From positions 4,864,273-4,928,272 of the forward strand of contig NC_061870.1 in the NCBI RefSeq assembly GCF_907164915.1: a DNA stretch of 64,000 nt. The letters are read 5' to 3'. The translations under genes and the position numbers were made by a program. The stretch's first letter is position 1. Each line of letters opens with the position of its first letter. Source of the stretch: Impatiens glandulifera. Taxonomy: Eukaryota > Streptophyta > Magnoliopsida > Ericales > Balsaminaceae. Of the stretch, positions 43,628 through 56,547 are shown piece after piece. The notes beneath the pieces were generated by a model. That model saw only the letters and a list, made by a program, of their open reading frames with translations, had not been told where the DNA came from and searched no databases.

Positions 43628-46600
43628 TTAATACTTCCGCATCTACAATATCTGCCAATGTCAATTCTATTCCTATACTGAATGGAAATAACTTTAAGGA
43701 TTGGAAGGATAATGTTTTGATTATCCTCGGGTGTTTGGATCTAGACCTTGCGCTTCGGATTGATCGACCCATTATTACGGATCAAGGTTCCCTTGTTGAA
43801 AAACAGGACCTTGAAAAATGGGAAAGATCAAATCGCATGTGTCTAATGATCATTAAGCGAGGAATTCCAGAAACATTTAGGGGTGATATCTCTGAAGTCA
43901 CTAATGCTAAGGAATTCATTGAGGAAATTGAGAAACGTTTTGCAAAAAACGATAAGGCTGAAACAAGCACGCTTCTTGCGAGTTTGACCTCAATGAAGTA
44001 TAAGGGAAAAGGAAACATAAGGGAGTACATAATGGAAATGTCTCACCTTGCTTCAAAACTAAAAGCACTAAAGTTAGAGCTTTCTGATGAATTGCTCGTG
44101 CATTTGGTTTTGATCTCTCTTCCTGCACAATTTAATCAGTTTAAGGTCAGTTATAACTGTCAGAAGGAGAAATGGACTCTTAATGAGTTAATTTCATATT
44201 GTGTGCAAGAAGAAGAGAGATTGAAGCAAGATCGGACTGAAAGTGCTCATTTGGCTTCAGGAAGTAATTTTAGAGATAAAAAGAATAAAAGGAAGAACCC
44301 TAAAGAAGCTGCAGGTGGTCCCGTGCAATAGAAACAACAAACTAAAGAAAATGAGGAATTTAGTTGTTTCTTTTGTCGGCAATCCACACATTTGAAGAGG
44401 GACTGCACTAAATATCACGCATGGCGTGCAAAGAAAGGTGAATCTCTTACATTAGTTTGCTCTAAGGTTAATTTAACTTCAGTACCGAGTCACACTTGGT
44501 GGGTAGATTCTGGTGCTACTACTCACATTAGTGTTTCTATGCAGGGTTGCCTGAGCTGCCGAAAGCCAAGTGATGATGAAAGATTCATTTTTGTGGGCAA
44601 TGGTAAATCAGTTGAAGTTGAGGCTATTGGGAATTTTAGATTATTATTAAGATCTTGTTTTTATTTGGATTTGAAAGACACTTTTGTTGTACCGTCTTTT
44701 AGACGGAATTTGGTTTCTATTTCTGTTTTGGACAAATTTGGCTATTATTGTTCATTTGGAAATGGTCAGTTTAGTCTTTCTTTAAATTCAAATATTATTG
44801 CAAATGGTTCTTTGTCAGTTTATGATAATCTATATTTACTTGATACAATTGCCTCATATAATGAAACTTTGCATACAAGTAATCGCGGTACTAAAAGAAA
44901 ATTAACAACTGAAAATTCTGCATCAATTTGGCACAAGCGTTTAGGTCATATATCTAAACACAGAATTGAAAGGCTTGTAAATGATGGAATTCTTGATTCT
45001 CTTGATTTTTCCAATTTTGAGGTTTGTATTGGATGTATTAAGGGAAAGCAAACAAACGTAAGGAAATTGGGTGCCAACAGAACTACAGACGTCTTAGAAC
45101 TCATTCATACTGATATTTGTGGGCCATTCCCTACGGCTTCTTGGAATGGTCAACGATATTTTATTTTGTTCATAGATGATTATTCAAGATATGGCTACCT
45201 TTATCTCATTAGTGAGAAGTCCCAAGCACTGGACGTGTTTAAGGCATACAAAGCTGAAGTAGAAAATCAGCTTGGTAAAAGAATTAAAGTTATCAGATCT
45301 GACCGTGGTGGTGAATACTATGGTCGATATGATGGATCAGGAGAACAACGTCCAGGACCATTTGCTAAATTCCTAGAGGAATGTGGAATTGTACCTCAAT
45401 ACACTATGCCAGGTTCTCCTCGCATGAATGGTGTATCCGAGAGACGAAACAGAACTCTTAAAGATATGGTAAGAAGCATGATTTCTCATTCTACTTTACC
45501 GGAATCTCTCTGGGGAGAAGCAATAAAGACTGCAGCATATATTCTCAATAGAGTTCCAACTAAAGCAACAACTAAAACTCCTTATGAGCTTTGGACCGGT
45601 GAAAAGCCAGTCCTAAAGCATTTTCATATTTGGGGATGTCCAGCAGAAGCAAGGCCTTATAAGCCTCATGAAAAGAAATTGGACTCCAAAATAGTTAGTT
45701 GTTACTTTATTGGATATTCTGAGAAATCAAGGGGTTATAAGTTTTTTGTTCCCACGAACAGAACTATTTTTGAGACGGGAAATGCAGTGTTCTTTGAGGA
45801 TATTGAGTTTGAGGGGAGAAATACTAAGGAATTTGTATTTGAAGAGGAATTTGTTCAAATTCCTATAATTGCTACTGATGATAATCATGAATTTATTTAT
45901 GATATTAATCAAGAAGCAATTCCAGAACTTCAAGACAATAATACAAATCTTCCCATTGAAAATGAGGTAAACATTCCTGAAGAACAAACTCAACAACCTC
46001 AAGAACAAATGCCATTACGGAGATCCACGAGAGAAAGGAGAAATGCTATTTCGGATGACTATATTGTATTTCTCCAAGAACATGAGGATAGCGTTGAAAT
46101 GATTGAAGATGATCCTATCAACTTACATCAAGCAATGCATAGTTCTAATTCTCATAAATGGATTATTGCCATGAATGAAGAAATTAAGTCTATGGAAGAT
46201 AATGACGTTTGGGATCTAGTCTCATTACCTGAAGGTGCGAAACCTATTGGTTGTAAATGGATATTTAAAACCAAAAAGGATTCAAAGGGTGATGTAGAAA
46301 GATATAAAGCACGTCTTGTTGCAAAGGGTTTCACTCAGAGGGAAGGTACTGATTTTACAGAAACCTTTTCCCCTGTTTCGACAAAGGACTCTTTTAGGAC
46401 GATCATGGCATTAGTGGCGCATTTTGATCTTGAGCTACACCAAATGGATGTTAAGACTGCGTTTCTAAATGGAAACATTGATGAAACAATTTTTATGAAC
46501 CAACCAGAAAATTTTGTGGTGGGAGATCCAAACAAAATGGGTTGTAAACTAAAGAAATCCATATATGGTCTCAAACAAGCTTCTCGTCAATGGTATCACA

Positions 46601-48059
46601 AATTTCATGAATTTTTATCTCATTTGGTTTTGAGAGTAATTTAATTGATGATTGTGTATACCACAAATTTAGTGGGAGCAGACATATTTTTCTGATTTTA
46701 TATGTTGATGATATATTGCTCGCTAGCAATGATACAGGCTTACTGCATGAAACTAAAAGATTTCTTTCAACTAAGTTTGAAATGAAAGATCTTGGTGATG
46801 CCTCTTTTGTATTAGGAATTCAGATACATCGAGATCGTTCTCGAGGTATACTTGGATTGTCACAAAAGAGTTACATTGAAAATGTACTAAAGAGATATGG
46901 CATGCAGGATTGTAAATCAGGAAACACCCCCGTTGTTAAAGGAGACAAATTTTGTCTTCAACAATGTCCTAAGAATAATCTTGAAGTTAAAGAAATGCAG
47001 AAAATTCCTTATGCATCTGCAGTAGGAAGTTTGATGTATGCACAAGTCTGTACTCGACCAGATTTGGCATACATTGTCAGAATGTTAGGCAGATATCTGA
47101 GTAACCCTGGTATGGATCACTGGGTAGCAGTCAAGCGGGTTATGCGTTATTTGACAAGAACTAAAGACTACATGCTCACATATAAGAAATCGAACCAACT
47201 AGAGATCGTTGGATATTCAGATTCGGATTTTGCTGGATGCCAAGACAGTCGGAGATCCACTTCAGGTTATATCTTCATGCTTGCTGGAGGAGCAATCTCA
47301 TGGAAAAGTGTTAAACAAACACTCATTGCTTCTTCCACTATGGTCGCTGAATTTATAGCATGTCATGAGGCATCCAATCATGGAATGTGGCTGCGGAATT
47401 TTGTCACTGGGCTAAAGATTGTGAAAGGAATTTAAAGACCACTAAAGTTATTCTGTGACAATAAATCAGCAGTCATGTATTCGAACAACAATAGGAGTTC
47501 AACTAAGTCAAAGCACATTGACATCAAGTTCCTAGTTGTTAAAGAAAGAGTTCAGAGTGGTCATTTATATATAACATATTGGTACAAACTCTATGATTGC
47601 GGATCCGCTAACTAAGGGATTACCACCCAAGGTCTTTTTGGAGCATACTGCTCAAATGGGTGTTATGTTATTTGAAGATATTCAGATTTAGTGGGAGTTT
47701 GTTTCTATATATATGTATGTTATAAAGACTTATTGATTACTGCAGTTTATGGATAATAAAGAATTTTGTTACACTCTATTTATAGAAAATTTTGATCTCA
47801 TTAGGGACCAGTTAGAAGTTGACATGATGGATCACACTAGATGTCATTTCTATGCTACACATCCGTACTATGATCTATGTCATTTAATTATATTGATATT
47901 CGTGATCATTGATGGGTTGAATTACGAACTAATGTAATTAAACCGCTTTGGTTCAATGTTGATATGATTAATGGACGAGATTGATTTGGAGTGACTTTAA
48001 ATTATGATAGCCACATTATTTGCGCATAAAGATGAACACATGTAATTATATATATTGTC

Positions 48060-48071
48060 CAAGTGGGAGAT
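48060..48071 (+). promoter_or_regulatory. Polypurine tract of the copia element
   Basis: CAAGTGGGAGAT type tract immediately before TGTTAG at 48072. Confidence 0.75.
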
Positions 48072-48640
48072 TGTTAGATTTATTGGACTAATAAATATAA
48101 ATAATGTGTTTGGGCTACTTTTTTTATTTGGAATTCAATAAAAATAAAGTGATCATTAAGTATTTTTTATTTTTTATTGAATAAGTCACATAATTAATAT
48201 AATTAATAGTACAGAACGGTTATGTGTAGAAACCGTCAATTTATTTATTATTTATGATTGTTAAATAATAAATAAATAAATAAATAAATATAAAAGGGTT
48301 GTGGTTCCCCGATTCACAAGTCGTTAGTTTTCATTTTCTCATTAACCTCCATCGTAAGAGAGAAGAAGGGAGAAAACCGCTTGTAGAATCGGAAGAGCAA
48401 ACCCAAACTCAAAGATCTTCATCATGAATTCAGGTACTCAAAGATCTTCATCATGAATTCAAGTACGCTTCCGCTTGTTTAATCAACTTATGGACATAGA
48501 GAAATTTATGTATTAGGATTGTGATTCATTCATGTTAGATATTATCGATCTATAAGATTATAGATTAAAGCCTGAAAGAAAAGAAATCTAATATGTATTT
48601 GTTTAGAATCATGAATTTAGGACTAAAGAAAATTCCTACA
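48072..48640 (+). repeat. 3' LTR of the copia element
   Basis: TGTTAG to CCTACA. Against the 5' LTR most substitutions are G/A or C/T, plus a 4-bp gain in the AAAT run and a 5-bp loss near 48390. The second donor-like site reads CAAGTAC here, not CAGGTAC. Confidence 0.93.
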
Positions 48641-48821
48641 TGTTATTCAAACAAAACACAAGAGAGACTGCGCACGCCATAAGGAAACTACCTTTAGTCA
48701 AGGCAAAGAGATATTTGGAGGATGATCTTGTCCACAAGCAAGCGCGCCATTCCTTTCACTCGTTTCTGTAGAGGTGTTGGCCGTACTGCACAGGCTAAGA
48801 ACAGACACTCAAATGGACAGG

Positions 48822-49785
48822 TGTCACAACCTTAGTTGCTGACTCTCGGCCTGGCCAACTTGAGTGCAGGCCAGGACCGAGAGGAGGTGCCCAGAAAAGA
48901 GCCAAGTGTGGAGCTCGGGCACCAGACCGGAGATACCAAGGCACGCGTGTGGGGGCCTTGGCATAGGTGCGGAAAAGTGTGCAAGAAGGAGCAGGGACCG
49001 AGAGAAGGTAGCCTGGCTGAAGTAGGGACCGAGAGAAGGTAGCCTGGCCGACGCATCCGACCGAGGGAAAGAGAAGACCGAGGACCGAAGCGTTTCAGCA
49101 TGGGCCAGATCATTGTGCATGGATCAGGCCTCGACCAGGGATTGGGCCTTGGGCCAGTCTTGGACCGTTAAAGTCCCGATCCACTGGGCGACCGAAGAAA
49201 GGCACAGCGTTAAGTCAAAGACGGAAGAAGTCTTGGCCGAGACCGAGTATTTCGGGAAGGCCCGGTCAAAGTCTTGGCCGAGACCGAGTATTTCGGGAAG
49301 GTCCGGTCAAAGTCCCTATATTTTCGGAAGACTAAGTCTTAGATGATTTATTCAGCGTAGACTTAGGCAAAGTTGGTTGTACACGTTTTCTATCCTATTT
49401 ATATCTCTAGAGGAGGCGACCCTAAGGCATTCAATCAAGAAATCGATCAAGTCATCAATTAAGAACTAGAGAGATATTCTTGAGCCTGGGGATTGTGCCT
49501 ACCCGTGGGTTCCTTGTAAACTTCTTTGGTTGAGTGTGAATCAATAGTAAGATACAGGGTTGGCTTCGGCCGTAATTGTGTTGCCTCTTTGCTGTTTTCT
49601 ATCTTTGTTTTATTCTGTTCGTTCTTGAGAAAATATCTTTGCTGGGAAGTTGTTTACTTAGGCGAAGTCTTAAGTAAGGAGTTGGCTGATCAGGTGCTTG
49701 CGAGGAGGACCTGAGCCGGACAAAGGGTTAACCAAAGTTTCGAATTTTGGTGAGTTTTTCCGCATTAGACAGACCCTTCGTTACA
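48822..49785 (+). repeat. 5' LTR of the gypsy element
   Basis: TGTCACAACC to CGTTACA. It includes repeated GACCGAG motifs and a direct repeat of a roughly 43-bp unit (TCTTGGCCGAGACCGAGTAT, then TTTCGGGAAGG) at about 49232-49315. CTATTTATATCTC near 49394 could be the TATA region. Confidence 0.93.
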
Positions 49786-49787
49786 AG

Positions 49788-49799
49788 TGGTATCAGAGC
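49788..49799 (+). promoter_or_regulatory. Primer-binding site of the gypsy element
   Basis: TGGTATCAGAGC, the exact initiator tRNA-Met complement, two bases after the LTR. Confidence 0.95.
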
Positions 49800-49831
49800 A
49801 CAGCGACGTATATTTTGGGCGAAATAAAATA

Positions 49832-52800
49832 ATGAAGAAGACTAGTAGCAGCAGCCGTGCGGTCCAAGAAGATTTCGAAGCAGAAACGGACACGCGGCTG
49901 ACCGAGCTCGAGGAGCTCGTAGGCATGCCTGCAGAGGAAAACGAGCCCTCCCTGTTCGGACAGGTGGGCGAGTTGAAGGCGCAATGGGATACTGCTCAGA
50001 AGAACATTGGGCGTTTGAGCGACATGTTAGAGCAGAAGCAGATTACTAGGCAGAACGCACTCATCTCACGGATAGAAGAGCTGGAGATCGTGGTGCGATT
50101 GCTTAGGCACGCGGCTGGTTCGGATGCCCCGAACGCAGCAGCTCCATCGACGAAATTCAAGGTACCCGAGCCCTGTTCTTTCGAAGGAGCCAGGAGCGCC
50201 AAGGAGATAGAGAATTTCCTTTGGGATATGGAAGTCTATTTCGAGACCTCCAAGATCCCTGAAGATAAGAAGGTGTCGGTCACCAGCATGTATCTTGTAG
50301 GCGATGCCAAGCTTTGGTGGAGAGCCCGCCTTTCAGATGATGCTAGTGCGATGCGAGACAAGATCGACACCTGGGATGTGATGAAGCGAGAACTGAAGGA
50401 GCAATTCCTCCCGGGGAATGCTTCGTGGCTAGCCCGCGAGTCCCTCCGCCGTCTACGCCATACTGGTTCTACAAGAGAATATGTAAAGAGCTTCAGTTCC
50501 CTTATGCTGGACATTCGGGATATGTCAGAGCAGGATAAGCTGTTCAACTTTCTAGCCGGACTGCAACCATGGGCCTAGACCGAGCTACGAAGATTGGATG
50601 TGAAGGACCTACCGTCGGCCATAGCTGGGGCCGATCGGTTGGCCGATTATAGAACTATTGGCGCAGTCAGCGCCGAGCCAAGTAAGCCCTCCGCCAGAGA
50701 CAAGGGGAAGGCTAAAGTCCAAGGTAGAGACCGAGGACCAGGGGGAAAGACAAGTCATAACCGAGGCAAGAGTGCCGGTCATGACCGAAAGAAAACAGAG
50801 TCGGACCGAGGGAGTAAAACCGGTCCGGCCCGAAGATAAGCTGGATGCTACCTGTGCAACGGTGATCACCTGATGTGGGAATGCCCGCAGCGCGGCAGAG
50901 TTAGTGCGATCCAGGGTCAAGAGGAGGAACAAGAGGATGTGCCTTCTAGGGTGAACCCGCTGCAGATGTTAGGCGCAATGCAGGCCGGCGCCCATGTGCC
51001 ACATAAAGCCCGGGGTCTGATGTATGTGAAGATCAAGATCAACGGGAAGGAAGTTATGGCTATGGTTGACACCGGTGCAACCCATAACTTTGTTGCTGAT
51101 AGAGAGATCAGCAAGCTTGGGCTAGAGATTGCTCAACACCGCTCGAAGATGAAGGCGGTGAATTCGGAAGCTCAGTCAGTCAAGGGGCAGGCCACGGCGG
51201 AGCTACAAATTGGGTCTTGGAAGGGCCGGGTGGAATTCATGGCCATCCCCCTTGATGACTTCGACGTCATCCTAGGAATCGAATTTCTAGTCGCGGCCCA
51301 TGTGGCGGTTATGCCACACTTAGGAGGGATTTTCATTGCGGCGCCAGAGAATCCATCCTTCATAGCCGGGCGCTATGAGGCAGCCAAGGAGAAGAAGGCG
51401 GCCATGCTATCTGCCATGCAGCTCAAGAAGGGCTTGAGGCGTGGAGAGCGCACCTACGTGGCGACATTAGTGGAGATGAAGCCCGACGTTTACTCGGATG
51501 TGCCGAGTAGAGTTGCAGATTTGATGGGGCAGTATGAAGATATCATGCCGCCCAAGTTACCGAAGGTGTTGCCTCCGAAGAGGAACATCGACCACATAAT
51601 CGAGCTGGAGCCCGGGGCAGTGATACCGGCGAAAGCTCCCTATCGGATGGGTCCATCAGAGTTGGTGGAGTTGAGGAAGCAGCTCACCGAGCTGTTGGAA
51701 GGTGGGCTGATCAGACCCAGCAAAGCGCCATATGGGTCTCCCATTTTGTTCCAAAAGAAGCAGGACGGCTCCTTACGTATGTGCGTGGATTACCGCGCCC
51801 TCAACAAGGTAACAGTCAAAAATAAATACCCGATCCCTAATGTGTTGGATTTATTTGATAAACTAGCACAGGCGCGGGTCTATTCAAAGATAGACTTGAG
51901 ATCAGGGTACTGGCAGGTTAGGGTGGCACCGAAGATGTGGCCAAGACTACGTGTGTGACTCGCTATGGGTCATATGAGTTCCTAGTCATGCCTTTCGGCC
52001 TAACCAATGCGCCTGCTACGTTCTGCAACCTGATGAATGATGTCTTGTATGAAAGGCTAGACCGAAGCGTTGTGGTCTACCTGGATGACATCTTCGTCTA
52101 TAGTGCCTAGGCCGAGGAGCACTATAGGCACTTGGAGTGGGTGTTTGAGAAGCTGCGAGAGCACCACCTCTACATAAACAAGGGCAAATGCGAGTTCTGT
52201 TTGGAGCAAATCAATTTTCTGGGGCATATTGTTGGACATGGTGAAATTAGAATGGATCCAGCCAAGGTTATTGCTATCGAGAAGTGGCCACGACCGAGCC
52301 GAGCGACCGAGCTGCGGTCCTTCCTCGGTCTTGCCAACTATTATCGCAGGTTCATTAAAGATTATTCCAAGAAGACCGGGCCCCTTACAGATTTGCTAAA
52401 GAAGGACCGAGAGTGGGTCTGGTCAGACAGATGTGAAGACGCATTTACAGCCCTGAAGCACGTGGTCGCGACCGAGCCCGTGTTGCAACTGCCACACTTT
52501 GACAGGCCTTTTGAAGTACATACCGACGCATCCGACCGAGCGTTGGGTGGGGTTCTGATGCAGGAGAGGCATCCGGTTGCATTCGAAAGCAGGAAGTTCA
52601 AAGATGTTGAGACTCGATATTCAACTCATGAGAAAGAGATGGTGGCGGTTGTGCATTGCCTTGAGGCATGGCGCCACTATCTTTTGGGCACCAAGTTTGT
52701 GGTGGTCACCGACAACGTGGCTAACACTTATTTCAAGACTCAGAAGAAGTTGTCCCCTAAGCAAGCGAGGTGGCAAGAATTTCTCAGCGAGTTTGATTTC

Positions 52801-54423
52801 GAATGGCTGCACCGGCCCGGGAAGAGTAATGAAGTGGCCGATGCATTGAGCCGCCAGACGACCGAGGAATATGTGGCAGCCTTGACACTGGTGGAGGCAG
52901 GGTTCATGGATGAGATCCGCGAAGCTGCCAAGAATGATGCTGCTTACCAAGCGTCGGTGAAGCAGGTGCTTGCGGGAGAAAGCACGAAATATTGGCTTGA
53001 AGATGGTCTGCTTTTTGCCAAAGGAGGGCGCGCGGTCGTTCCAACCGGGCCCTTGCGTCAGAAACTACTCAGAGAGACCCATGATCCACAATGGGCCGGT
53101 CATCCTGGAGTAGGCCGAATGATGGCGCTTCTTTCACGGTCCTACACCTGGAGCAAGATGTTGGAGGACGTGGAATTCTATGTCAAGACGTGTCTGGTGT
53201 GTCAACTAGACAAGACCGAGAAGAGGAGACAAGCGGGCTTGCTGCAGCCCCTGCCCATACATGATCGACCGTGGTAGTCGATTTCCTTAGACTTTATTCT
53301 CGGTTTTCCCAAGGTGGAGGGGAAGACCTCGGTCCTAGTTGTGGTGGACAAGTTTTCGAAGTATGCGGTCTTCATACCGGTGCCCAAGGTGTGTTCAGCC
53401 GAGACCGCAGCTGACTTATTGTTCCGGAATGTTGTGAAAAATTTCGGAGTGCCGGAGGACATTGTGAGCGACCGGGACGCTCGGTTCACAGGCAGGTTCT
53501 GGACTTCTCTTTTTAATATGATGGGGTCAGAACTCAAATTCTCTACGGCCAATCACCCGCAGACCGATGGCCAGACGGAGAGGATCAACCAAGTGCTCGA
53601 GGAGTACTTGCGGCATTATGTGACAAGCAGCCAAGAGAATTGGCTCGGCTTGCTAGACGTTGCACAGTTCAGTTACAACTTGCATCGGTCTTCATCAACG
53701 GGCCAGAGTCCGTTTGAGATAGTATTGGGGGTCCAGCCCAATACCCCGCACACAGTAGCTTCAAGGAACGGTGGGGGTGATTGTCCTGCTTCATACCGCT
53801 TCGCCAAGCTTAAGCAAGAGATGTTAGACTTGGCTCGGGAGAGCATAGAGAAGGCTCAGAGGCGTATGAAGAAGTATGCTGATGCGGGTAGAAGAGAAGT
53901 GGAATTCCAGGTCGAAGAACAGGTCTTGTTGAAGCTGACTCCACAGATTTGGAAGCGGATTAGTGCTAAGAGTCGGCAGCGAGCACTAATTCCTAAGTAT
54001 GACGGGCCTTTTGAGGTGTTGAAAAGGGTCGGTCGGGTGGCCTATCGGTTGTCTCTTCCAGACCGGTTGAAGATCCACCCTACATTCCACGTGAGCTATT
54101 TGAAGAAGTTTCACGAGGACATGGCCGATGGTACCAGGGTGCAGGCTAGGCGAGCCCCACCCGTGGTGCAGTTTGAGACCGAAAAAGAAGTGGCCCAGAT
54201 TCTGGATCACAGGACAGCCGGTCATAGTGTCAAGAATAGGCGCACGAACTTCTTAGTCCAATGGCACGGAGAGAGCCGGGAGGATGCTACATGGGTACGT
54301 AATACTAACCTGTGGCAGTTTGCGGATAAGGTGCAGGCGTACTTGACGAGTAAGGGTCTGGTGGAGAACCCCTCAACGCGGACGTTGAGTCCGGTGGGTG
54401 GGGCTGGTTTGTCACAACCCTAG
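49832..54423 (+). pseudogene. Gypsy gag-pol polyprotein with chromodomain, broken
   Basis: The first ATG after the primer-binding site is 49832. Gag: coiled-coil N-terminus, then FKVPEPCSFEGARSAKEIEN and the capsid region to FLAGLQPWA; CCHC-type knuckle CYLCNGDHLMWEC (about 50845). Protease MVDTGATHNF (about 51063). [12 protein letters not shown] and YLDD (52078-52089). RNase [15 protein letters not shown] (about 52518). Integrase zinc segment HPGVGRMM to CLVCQ, core with LDFILGF, SDRDARF and TDGQTERINQ. C-terminal chromodomain-like part with FLVQWHGESREDATW (about 54250). It ends at TAG in the 3' LTR. Breaks: TAG 50576, TAA 50837, one-base loss near 51933, TAG 52108, TAG 53275. All but the frameshift are single-codon changes. 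Chromodomains direct integration to particular chromatin; this one nevertheless sits in an exon. Confidence 0.92.
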
Positions 54424-55373
54424 TTGCTGACTCTCGGCCTGGCCAACTTGAGTGCAGGCCAGGACCGAGAGGAGGTGCCCAGAAAAGAGCCAAGTGTGGA
54501 GCTCGGGCACCAGACCGGAGATACCAAGGCACGCGTGTGGGGGCCTTGGCATAGGTGCGGAAAAGTGTGCAGGAAGGAGCAGGGACCGAGAGAAGGTAGC
54601 CTGGCTGAAGTAGGGACCGAGAGAAGGTAGCCTGGCCGACGCATCCGACCGAGGGAAAGAGAAGACCGAGGACCGAAGCGTTTCAGCATCGGCCAAATCA
54701 TTGTGCATGGATCAGGCCTCGACCAAGGATTGGGCCTTGGGCCAGTCTTGGACCGTTAAAGTCCCGATCCACTGGGCGACCGAAGAAAGGCGCAGCGTTA
54801 AGTCAAAGACGGAAGAAGTCTTGGCCGAGACCGAGTATTTCGGGAAGGCCCGGTCAAAGTCTTGGCCGAGACCGAGTATTTCGGGAAGGTCCGGTCAAAG
54901 TCCCTATATTTTCGGAAGACTAAGTCTTAGATGATTTATTCAGCGTAGACTTAGGCAAAGTTGGTTGTACACGTTTTCTATCCTATTTATATCTCTAGAG
55001 GAGGCGACCCTAAGGCATTCAATCAAGAAATCGATCAAGTCATCAATTAAGAAATAGAGAGATATTCTTGAGCCTGGGGATTGTGCCTACCCGTGGGTTC
55101 CTTGTAAACTTCTTTGGTTGAGTGTGAATCAATAGTAAGACACAGGGTTGGCTTCGGCCGTAATTGTGTTGCCTCTTTGCTGTTTTCTATCTTTGTTTTA
55201 TTCTGTTCGTTCTTGAGAAAATATCTTTGCTGGGAAGTTGTTTACTTAGGCGAAGTCTTAAGTAAGGAGTTGGCTGATCAGGTGCTTGCGAGGAGGACCT
55301 GAGCCGGACAAAGGGTTAACCAAAGTTTCGAATTTTGGTGAGTTTTTCCGCATTAGACAGACCCTTCGTTACA
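54410..55373 (+). repeat. 3' LTR of the gypsy element
   Basis: TGTCACAACC to CGTTACA, 964 bp, same length as the 5' LTR. A purine-rich GGTGGGTGGGGCTGG tract precedes it (54392-54406) and overlaps the last pol codons. Confidence 0.93.
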
Positions 55374-55661
55374 ACAGGGACGCTGGCCTGTTAAATCTGC
55401 AGGATTCATTCTTGATTTGCTCAAGAATGCTGAAAGTAATGCCGAGGTACTCCTCTAAATTGTTGTTGACCTTTACTCAAATCTTTTGATAATTCTGAAA
55501 TTTTTTATTCTACATTATTTAATTATACAGGTTAAAGGTTTGGATGTGGATGCACTTTACATTTCACACATGCAGGTGAATCAGGCCCAGAAGCAGAGAC
55601 GCCGCACTTATCGTGCCCATGGAAGAATCAACCGTATGATTGTTATTTATACAAAAACTAG

Positions 55662-55811
<150 letters not shown>

Positions 55812-56547
55812 TGATTATTTAGATCTAAATTTGTATGTTTTTTTACAAAATTCAATTATCTATAAAATAATATGGATTATGATCTAGTTAAAGTAAAATT
55901 CCCACAATAATTTGAATAAAACCTAAATCTCACTATAACTTTGAAACTATGATTTAGTCACAATCACTCTCTCTTTTGGAAATTGCAAAAGTTCAAATTG
56001 AAATTGTTTTCTTTTTTTGTCTTGCTATAAGATTTTTTGTATTATGATCAAATTATTTTTAAATAATAATTTAAATTATAGTGTGATATTGGTTGAATCT
56101 TGTTGATTCATTTTATATTCAAATTATCTCAAGTTTAGATCATGATTCAAATTTTCTTGTAATTTTAATCAAATTGTTTCTTGAATCATGATTGAGTAAT
56201 TTTTTAGGTCAACATTTGAATAATTTTCTGGCTCATTTTGATTATTGTAATTTCTTACATTTTATTTTAGAAATGTAACTAGTTGTTTTCTTAATTAAAA
56301 AAGGTTCATACTTTTCTCCAAAAACCCAAAAAAATCTAATTTTATTAATCTTTTATAAATATAAGATTAATCAAAGATTAATTTTAACTGTTATAACAAA
56401 TTTTAGTTTTGTTAATTTCTATTGAAATCTAGTTGTATCAAATTATTCAAGATCTTTTATTTATGTCCATAATGTTTTCAGCCTGATAGCCAATTGGCCA
56501 CCAAATCTAAGAAATCTCAGCCCTTGAGGACTGGGGCATCTTCTTAA

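Larger units (their letters stand above)
42386..47691 (+). pseudogene. Copia gag-pol polyprotein, probably spliced, broken
   Basis: The gag frame is open from 43582, but its first in-frame ATG is well inside the capsid region. Joining ATG AAT TCA G in the LTR (42386-42395) to 43628 gives MNSVNTSAST, so a leader intron is likely. Gag: LNGNNFKDWKDNV, CCHC knuckle [14 protein letters not shown] (about 44365). Protease VDSGATTH (about 44503). Integrase HKRLGH zinc-binding segment (44932), then core residues in [15 protein letters not shown] and [21 protein letters not shown] (46446) and YVDD (46701-46712). RNase H YSDSDFAGC, with Val where STMEAEF normally has Glu. Pol ends at TAG 47689-47691. 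Breaks: TAG 44329-44331, frameshift near 46620, TAA 47433-47435, frameshift near 47575. It cannot make full-length polyprotein. Confidence 0.9.
42004..48640 (+). mobile_element. Complete young Ty1/copia element
   Basis: 6637 bp bounded by a perfect 5-bp target duplication, TGTTA (41999-42003 and 48641-48645). The LTRs are 570 and 569 bp and differ by about 7 substitutions and two small indels (about 1.2%), so the insertion is recent. Order: LTR, primer-binding site, long leader, gag, protease, integrase, RT, RNase H, polypurine tract, LTR. Gag and pol are one frame with two stops and two frameshifts, so the copy is not autonomous. It lies in an intron or at an acceptor of an RPL17 gene. Confidence 0.95.
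48822..55373 (+). mobile_element. Complete young Ty3/gypsy chromovirus inserted in the RPL17 exon
   Basis: 6552 bp with a perfect 5-bp target duplication, ACAGG (48817-48821 and 55374-55378). The two 964-bp LTRs differ at about 8 positions (0.8%). It contains gag, protease, RT, RNase H, integrase and a chromodomain in one strand and order. Four stops and one frameshift make it non-autonomous. Higher GC than its surroundings. Confidence 0.95.

Noticed and set aside
43717..44331. Taking 43717 as the copia gag start
   Set aside because: That codon is TTG, inside the conserved gag N-terminus; the frame extends upstream and probably begins with a spliced LTR ATG.
48824..49120. Overlapping open frames on both strands in the gypsy LTRs (also 54412-54708)
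   Set aside because: They come from GC-rich LTR sequence, recur identically in both LTRs and match no protein.
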